From positions 1 to 19,021 of the forward strand of contig JAHEAM010000010.1 of NCBI GenBank assembly GCA_024642765.1: a stretch of 19,021 nucleotides of DNA, written 5' to 3'. Origin of the DNA: Planctomycetaceae bacterium. Its GTDB lineage: Bacteria > Planctomycetota > Planctomycetia > Pirellulales > Pirellulaceae. The position numbers were made by a program, and so were the translations under genes. The notes beneath the pieces are model-generated. The model was not told the DNA's origin and made no database searches. It was given only the letters and a program-made list of their open reading frames with translations. Below are positions 14,183 to 19,021 of the stretch, piece by piece (the stretch's first letter is position 1; each line of letters begins with the position of its first letter).

Positions 14183-14208
14183 TCGTTCGAATCAATAAAC
14201 CATCCTAC

Positions 14209-14242
14209 AAAGGCTTCACTGGAAACAGCGAAGCCTTTTTTT
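14209..14242 (+). terminator. Intrinsic terminator of the rpmJ-rplQ cluster
   Basis: AAAGGCTTC (14209-14217) pairs with GAAGCCTTT (14230-14238), and an inner CTG/CAG helix is closed by a GAAA tetraloop (14222-14225). The stem runs into a run of seven T (14236-14242). It lies 27 bases after rplQ and 24 bases before the end of the convergent minus-strand operon. Confidence 0.9.
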
Positions 14243-14265
14243 ATCTACAGTCAGCGCCAAAGTCT

Positions 14266-15210
14266 TCACTTATCGGACAATCCAATCCAACTTGTTGACG
14301 ATTGGCGTTCTGCAACACTGAGAGGCTTGGACTCGAAAACGTCCTCCCAAGTTGGCGGAAGTACTACCTGCGACATTTCGAATCGCCCGGACTCCCAACT
14401 CACACTCAGTTGTTCAACCTTCCGCCCCGTATGCATAAATTCTTCCAAAGCCAATTCAAGTATGAGAATCTTATGTTCGAGTCGTTTGTCAAAATCTGGA
14501 TTCCATAATTGAGCAACGGAAACGATGTCATCCCATGACTCAAAGAATTCGCGGTATTGCTCACCTTCCCGCAAGAGTTCTCCGATTTCATCCGCTGCTT
14601 CCGCGCGGCGTAATCTTTTCAGCCATTGCAAAGAAGCCTCGGTCGCTTGAATTGAGTGTGTACGATTGACTAATTCATCGTCATGAGAACTTGGTTTTTG
14701 TTCAGGCGAATGTTCGTATTGCAAATTCATCCACGAAGCCAAACGCACCATTTTCTCTCGATTTACTTGGTCAGTCGCCAACGAGCATAAACCATCGAAG
14801 GCCCACTGCCTACAATTTGCGTCTCCTTGAATTGCAGCGGTCAAATACAAGCGTTTTGCCAACTCGGTTGACGCCACATCGTTTGGATAACGTTTCAATT
14901 CCTCTGCATAGATAAGGTAATCCTCGAAACGTTCCAAACTCCGAAGTCGTTCGCCATCGATTGTTCTCAATAGGTGTCGAATATCTTTGCGCGATAAAGA
15001 GACTATGGTTTGCTGCCTGTCAAAAAATCGTTTGAAAACCACGATCTCCTCATCCATTTCGGAGACGACTCCATACAACACTTGTCCGTCATTCATCCAA
15101 ATCGTATCTGCTCTCAGGTCGTCACAAGCCAACGTCAACACCACTCCCAAGCAAAAGACGAATCCCTCAGCGACATTCATTCGTTTTCTTTTCGTCTTGC
15201 GAATTGCCAT
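14266..15210 (-). CDS. Secreted or lipid-facing hypothetical protein with a small N-terminal beta domain
   Basis: I chose the ATG at 15210 (314 residues). It starts two bases after the preceding stop and gives a clean signal peptide: a basic start MAIRKTKRKR followed by a hydrophobic core (VFCLGVVLTLACDDLRA). A longer frame starting at 15282 would overlap the upstream gene by 70 bases. After the signal, DTIWMNDGQVLYGVVSEMDE with EIVVFKRFF and IVSLSRKDIRHLL looks like the small SH3-like beta domain seen in many exported planctomycete proteins (inference). The rest is helical and acidic, with a repeat-like ELAKRLYLTAA segment. The function is unknown. It is the last gene of a three-gene operon whose other members are a large anchored protein and a repeat protein, so it probably acts with them in the envelope. 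Confidence 0.72.
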   Translation of the reverse strand: MAIRKTKRKRMNVAEGFVFCLGVVLTLACDDLRADTIWMNDGQVLYGVVSEMDEEIVVFKRFFDRQQTIVSLSRKDIRHLLRTIDGERLRSLERFEDYLIYAEELKRYPNDVASTELAKRLYLTAAIQGDANCRQWAFDGLCSLATDQVNREKMVRLASWMNLQYEHSPEQKPSSHDDELVNRTHSIQATEASLQWLKRLRRAEAADEIGELLREGEQYREFFESWDDIVSVAQLWNPDFDKRLEHKILILELALEEFMHTGRKVEQLSVSWESGRFEMSQVVLPPTWEDVFESKPLSVAERQSSTSWIGLSDK

Positions 15211-15212
15211 TT

Positions 15213-17984
15213 TCAGTAGCCCCCAGTTTCCAACAACCGTTCGAATGATTTCTTGCGTATGGCATCGAGTGTCCGAACGCACATCAACTCAGTTGCCAAC
15301 ATGCGTCTACCAAGTGGGAACCAATCCGATTCTTGTTCCGCTACCGACTCGCTACCGAATGACTTTATTGTTTTTTGCACCAAAACAGATTGCGCCCAAA
15401 CGTCTCGTTCAAAATCGCATTTGGTATTGCTTTCCAAAAATCCCATCTTGGCTGCAACTTCTCTTGGGTTGATCGCAGGGTCGTCCAAGGCCATGGCCAG
15501 CAATGGACTACTGTTAGCCAATAACCCAGGTCTTGGTAACTTCCCGCTCAATTGTCCGCGAACTTTATAACTATCCACCAAAAAAGCATGCAGCCGTCCC
15601 CAAGTCTCCGAGACGCGGCGTTCATCCGCGGCGTTTCGTGTTGTTTCGATATCCAACGCAGAGCGTTTCATGAATCTTACAAAATCACGACGCCATTCGC
15701 TTGGGGAGTCATACTGAATTGATTGATTGGCAACAACTTGCATCAGTGAGAGCGCCCAATCTGCATCCGTCTGTGACTCCGTCAATATATCTGCCAAACT
15801 AACCAGCACGCGACTTAACAAGCGAAGACTGGACAAAGCCTTCAGTGCATTCACACGTTGTTCAATATCCAGATCGCTCAAAAGGTAACGAGCTAATTCA
15901 TCCGCATCTTTCCATTCAACAGTAAACATCAAAGGTGCATACTCCGCCAATCGACGCAACGCCCGTTCTCGCAACGCCGTATCGTCGCTCCTAAAATCCT
16001 CCATTGACTCGAACCACTGCTTTGTCACTCTTGCGTTATCGCCGCCCGAGTCCACCGCCTCCGCAACACCTGCAAAAATCTCTAATTTAGCACTCTCCCA
16101 GCTTCCACGATGTTCATCGATCAATTGATATTCCACTGACCTTTGCTCCAGGGTGAGAAGCACGCCAATCTCAAGATTTCCAACGAACAGTGCTTGGGCG
16201 ATCGAAAACGGCAATTCCGAATCGGAAATTGTTGCGATATCCTCGCTTGAAATTTTCTTCAACATGTCAGCATACGCTGCCACGGTTCTTTCGTTCACGT
16301 CAATGACCGAAGTCAATCGAGCGTTTCGCAATGCGATTTTAACTTGGAACAAGTCCACTTTGATTGTCTCCAAGCCCGCTCGCCGATCTGGATAATAAAT
16401 CCGAAAAATCTCTTCGAGCAAACGAGGATCTTGGAAACCGTGCTCAATTCGTTCACCTAACTCGATCCATATCTCCCAATCATCCGCTCGAGAAAGCGTA
16501 TTATGCCGTAAAAAATCATCTCCGACCGTCTTCCATTCTGCGAGGTCGGCGACTAATATCTGCAAGGCCGCTCGAGACATTGTCGAGGACAAGGTGAGGT
16601 TCTCGGAATCCTTCATTTCTTGCTTGTTCCATTGGTCGAATGCGTCACACCATGCACACAACGAAACAAAACGAATCGCAGCTTGATTTGGGGCCGTCTT
16701 CGCTTGGAAGGCTATGCGAAAAAATTCACTTTCAACCCAAGTGTTTACAACACCATACATCGAACCTAAATCGGAGAGAACGCCACCATCGATTCCGAGT
16801 TTGTATTCCAGAGTCTTAAGAAGTGCCCCCTTGGCTTCCAAACCCTCAGAACCGTCCTCACCCAACACGGCAATCTCGTACAATGACGCCAACAAAAAGC
16901 ACTGATTGCTCGCGAGAGTTGTAGTTTGTCCTTGCCCGACGATTTTCGAGGTAGTCAAAAAAGACGGTTCTAGGCACAAGTCTCTCAGTGCATCTCTTCC
17001 TCCAGCTTGAACTAATTCGACAAACGCCTTCGTTGACCGCAAAGAGGCCGCTGCATGTAAATCGCAAATTGCATTGGCAATCTTCGCCAATTTCTCGGAA
17101 AATCGTAGCGAAGTGTCGGACACAAAATACTCCACCGACATCTCCGGCTTTTGAATCGCACGCCCTAAAATTTCTATTGTTGGCAACTGCAAAAACTGCT
17201 TAAGCAGCAAGTCACCTGTTACATCCGACTTTGACGAGTCCAATCTCTCTCCGTCCAAATCAAAACTTGACGAATTGTCCGAGTTCGATTCAATTTTGAT
17301 TTTAGTGGAGACCGAATACCAATCGATCCACCCAGTCACCCAGGTCACCCCCAGAATAACACTCACCAACACAAACGCTAAAAGCCCCCCGAGAAGCAGT
17401 CGAGTCCTTTGGTGCCTTGAATGCAAAAGCTGAGTGTTTTCATCTACCGCTTGGTGAATTAGTTCTTCGAGTCGAGGTCGCGGGACTCCCCATTGCAAAC
17501 CAATTGTCTGTAATTCATTTAAGAGGTCTTGTGTTACGAAAGTTGACTTACCCAATCGATCACACACAATTTGCTCAACCAATGCCTCGGTTTCGTCAAC
17601 GGAAAGCCGCTCAATATTCCTTTTTGTGCATACCGCTTCGAGAATCAATCGCGCGCGAATGTTCTCGATTCCGTACTTTTGAAATGCGATCGCGAGCGCC
17701 CGATTCTCCATCGATAATGACAATACATCATTTTGAATTCGAGAAATTTCACGAATCAAGAACGCTTCAAACGCAGATTCGTAACGATTTAATGCAGTTT
17801 CTGATAGGCTTACGTTACCGAGTTGCGCCAGCGCTCTATTGAACTCTGCATTCGACATTTGCAATTGTTCACCGACGAAGCGAAGTTTGTTCAAACAAGC
17901 CGTCGACATACCTCGTTCTGACAAAACCACTCCCATGGCACGTCGAAAAAAAGCCGCTTGTTTTGAATTTGAAAGATTGGTCAT
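15213..17984 (-). CDS. Large single-pass membrane protein of unknown function
   Basis: The 923-residue product is not one I recognise. Residues 1-190 are helical and cytoplasmic, with two similar-looking helical modules (LRFVGEQLQMSNAEFNRALAQLG at about 35-56 and LNELQTIGLQWGVPRPRLEELI at about 155-176, each ending before an acidic stretch). A strong membrane segment lies at 194-217 (LLLGGLLAFVLVSVILGVTWVTG). The remaining 700 or so residues are extracytoplasmic, all-helical and rich in Leu, Ala, Asp and Glu, resembling an alpha-solenoid scaffold. A GGTGA about 11 bases upstream of the ATG may be the ribosome binding site. It follows the repeat protein gene by 46 bases and precedes the secreted protein gene by two bases. 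A scaffold or envelope-spanning role is inference. Confidence 0.8.
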   Translation of the reverse strand: MTNLSNSKQAAFFRRAMGVVLSERGMSTACLNKLRFVGEQLQMSNAEFNRALAQLGNVSLSETALNRYESAFEAFLIREISRIQNDVLSLSMENRALAIAFQKYGIENIRARLILEAVCTKRNIERLSVDETEALVEQIVCDRLGKSTFVTQDLLNELQTIGLQWGVPRPRLEELIHQAVDENTQLLHSRHQRTRLLLGGLLAFVLVSVILGVTWVTGWIDWYSVSTKIKIESNSDNSSSFDLDGERLDSSKSDVTGDLLLKQFLQLPTIEILGRAIQKPEMSVEYFVSDTSLRFSEKLAKIANAICDLHAAASLRSTKAFVELVQAGGRDALRDLCLEPSFLTTSKIVGQGQTTTLASNQCFLLASLYEIAVLGEDGSEGLEAKGALLKTLEYKLGIDGGVLSDLGSMYGVVNTWVESEFFRIAFQAKTAPNQAAIRFVSLCAWCDAFDQWNKQEMKDSENLTLSSTMSRAALQILVADLAEWKTVGDDFLRHNTLSRADDWEIWIELGERIEHGFQDPRLLEEIFRIYYPDRRAGLETIKVDLFQVKIALRNARLTSVIDVNERTVAAYADMLKKISSEDIATISDSELPFSIAQALFVGNLEIGVLLTLEQRSVEYQLIDEHRGSWESAKLEIFAGVAEAVDSGGDNARVTKQWFESMEDFRSDDTALRERALRRLAEYAPLMFTVEWKDADELARYLLSDLDIEQRVNALKALSSLRLLSRVLVSLADILTESQTDADWALSLMQVVANQSIQYDSPSEWRRDFVRFMKRSALDIETTRNAADERRVSETWGRLHAFLVDSYKVRGQLSGKLPRPGLLANSSPLLAMALDDPAINPREVAAKMGFLESNTKCDFERDVWAQSVLVQKTIKSFGSESVAEQESDWFPLGRRMLATELMCVRTLDAIRKKSFERLLETGGY

Positions 17985-18030
17985 TACTTGCGTTCACCGT
18001 CAAAGTAAAAGCTCACTGATTGAAGAAAAA

Positions 18031-19021
18031 TCAACGACCGTTCAGTATCGCATCCAGTAATTCCTTCCGCTCAATTGGTAAGTCATCGACCAATTCGTAA
18101 ACTTGGACAACGACAGCCTTTGCAATATCAACATCCACATGGCTCAAGCTTTCAACTTGCCCCATCTTCGCATCCAACCAAATGTCTGAACCAACTGTAG
18201 TCCGTGCAGCAATACTCCGGAATCCAACGACTGCTTCATCCCATTTACCTTGTTTCGCCAGTAGTCTGGCGTCTAGGAATTGCACCTGCAGGTCATTCGG
18301 AGCAAGTTTGTCTAAAACGTCGATGGTCTGACTGGCTTTATCAATAAAGCCATGATTTAGAAGGCGATCCGACAGTTGCTTGGCAACAGGCAAACCCTTG
18401 GCGAGATTGCCTGCAGCAAGATTCTCCAAGGAAATGGAACTGGATACCGCTTGCAACATCTCGGTTGCACTGTCTGACGATTGCGCGCTATCAACCTGAT
18501 CCAACAATACAATGGCAGCATTCATTTTTGAGCGAACCGGCGCATCGGATTTCAAAAGCTTCAATGCAATTTTTCGGCTAACGGTTACGTTATTCGACGC
18601 CAGCGCTTCAAGCATGTCAAGTTCCATCGTCTCCAACAACACAACAGATTCCTGCGGCAGACGGTTCTTGAGTGATCGATACTCAACTGAATCTCTTAAA
18701 AATCTCCATTGATTTAACGGAAGCTCTTTCGACAAACTCAATGCTTGCAGAATGTTATATCCTCGCAAGACAGCTTCGTCCGGAACGCCCTCAGCCTCAC
18801 ACAGCCGGTCAAAAAAAAACTGAAATCCCAAAGCTTTCGAATTGGCCTGCCCATCAGTCAGTGTTTGAACATCGTCAATCGACATAAGTGGTAATCTCTC
18901 GAGAACCGCAAGTTGCGTCGGCCAGTGTATGGGCTGCATTCTTGATAGTTTTACAATCGCCGACAGAAAATCGCCGCTTACATTAGCACTTGAAAAAAGC
19001 ACTTGCACGCGAGCTAAACGG
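18031..19021 (-). CDS. TPR-like repeat protein, C-terminal part (runs off right edge)
   Basis: The frame is open to the window edge, so the 5' end is missing; the GTG at 19008 is unlikely to be the real start because the upstream codons also read as protein (RLARVQVLF). About 330 residues are visible. They are helical with tetratricopeptide-like pairs, most clearly IDKASQTIDVLDKLAPNDLQVQFLDARLLAKQGKWDEAVVGFRSIAA near the C-terminus, where the Gly-Lys-Trp-Asp-Glu-Ala pattern is a TPR helix turn. TPR arrays mediate protein-protein contacts. It lies 46 bases upstream of the 923-residue membrane protein on the same strand, so they are likely co-transcribed and may interact. No catalytic motif is visible in this part; the missing N-terminus could carry another domain. 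Confidence 0.78.
   Translation of the reverse strand, partial: RLARVQVLFSSANVSGDFLSAIVKLSRMQPIHWPTQLAVLERLPLMSIDDVQTLTDGQANSKALGFQFFFDRLCEAEGVPDEAVLRGYNILQALSLSKELPLNQWRFLRDSVEYRSLKNRLPQESVVLLETMELDMLEALASNNVTVSRKIALKLLKSDAPVRSKMNAAIVLLDQVDSAQSSDSATEMLQAVSSSISLENLAAGNLAKGLPVAKQLSDRLLNHGFIDKASQTIDVLDKLAPNDLQVQFLDARLLAKQGKWDEAVVGFRSIAARTTVGSDIWLDAKMGQVESLSHVDVDIAKAVVVQVYELVDDLPIERKELLDAILNGR

Noticed and set aside
14987..15472. 161-codon plus-strand frame across the junction of two minus-strand genes
   Set aside because: Ser/Thr/Pro/Leu-rich antisense shadow; the two minus-strand genes have a clear stop/start junction there.

Overview
The window looks like chromosomal DNA of a planctomycete, most likely Pirellulales-like. 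The case rests on a ribosomal protein L17 much longer than usual, large exported proteins of unknown function with an N-terminal membrane anchor and a Ser/Thr/Pro-rich linker, a membrane-anchored pentaheme cytochrome, and an alpha operon without rpsD. The phylum assignment is inference from gene content; no rRNA or other direct marker is present.

Layout: (1) 1-1414, minus strand: a PaaK-type acyl-CoA ligase overlapping by 4 bases the start of a DUF971 gene that runs off the left edge. (2) 1646-3604, plus strand: an AlkA-type 3-methyladenine DNA glycosylase and a DUF2156 (lysyl-PG synthase C-terminal type) protein, followed by a hairpin. (3) 3605-4766: about 680 bases with no gene I can name, then a DUF1648-type membrane protein that appears frameshifted. 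(4) 5002-6270: a polysaccharide-flippase-like membrane protein. (5) 6293-10783, minus strand: a two-gene operon of a membrane-anchored pentaheme c-type cytochrome followed 6 bases later by a putative outer-membrane beta-barrel protein. Their otherwise unrelated linkers share a ten-residue peptide. (6) 11038-14182, plus strand: rpmJ with a good promoter, then rpsM, rpsK, rpoA and rplQ, closed by a strong terminator. (7) 14266-19021, minus strand: three tightly packed genes: a repeat-type protein cut by the right edge, a 923-residue single-pass membrane protein, and a secreted protein with a small beta domain.

The ribosomal/RNA polymerase cluster is housekeeping. The two most interesting accessory units are the cytochrome/beta-barrel pair, which could be an envelope electron-transfer or outer-membrane redox module, and the three-gene envelope operon at the right end, for which I recognise no described function. 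No tRNA, rRNA, CRISPR array, insertion sequence or integrase was seen.
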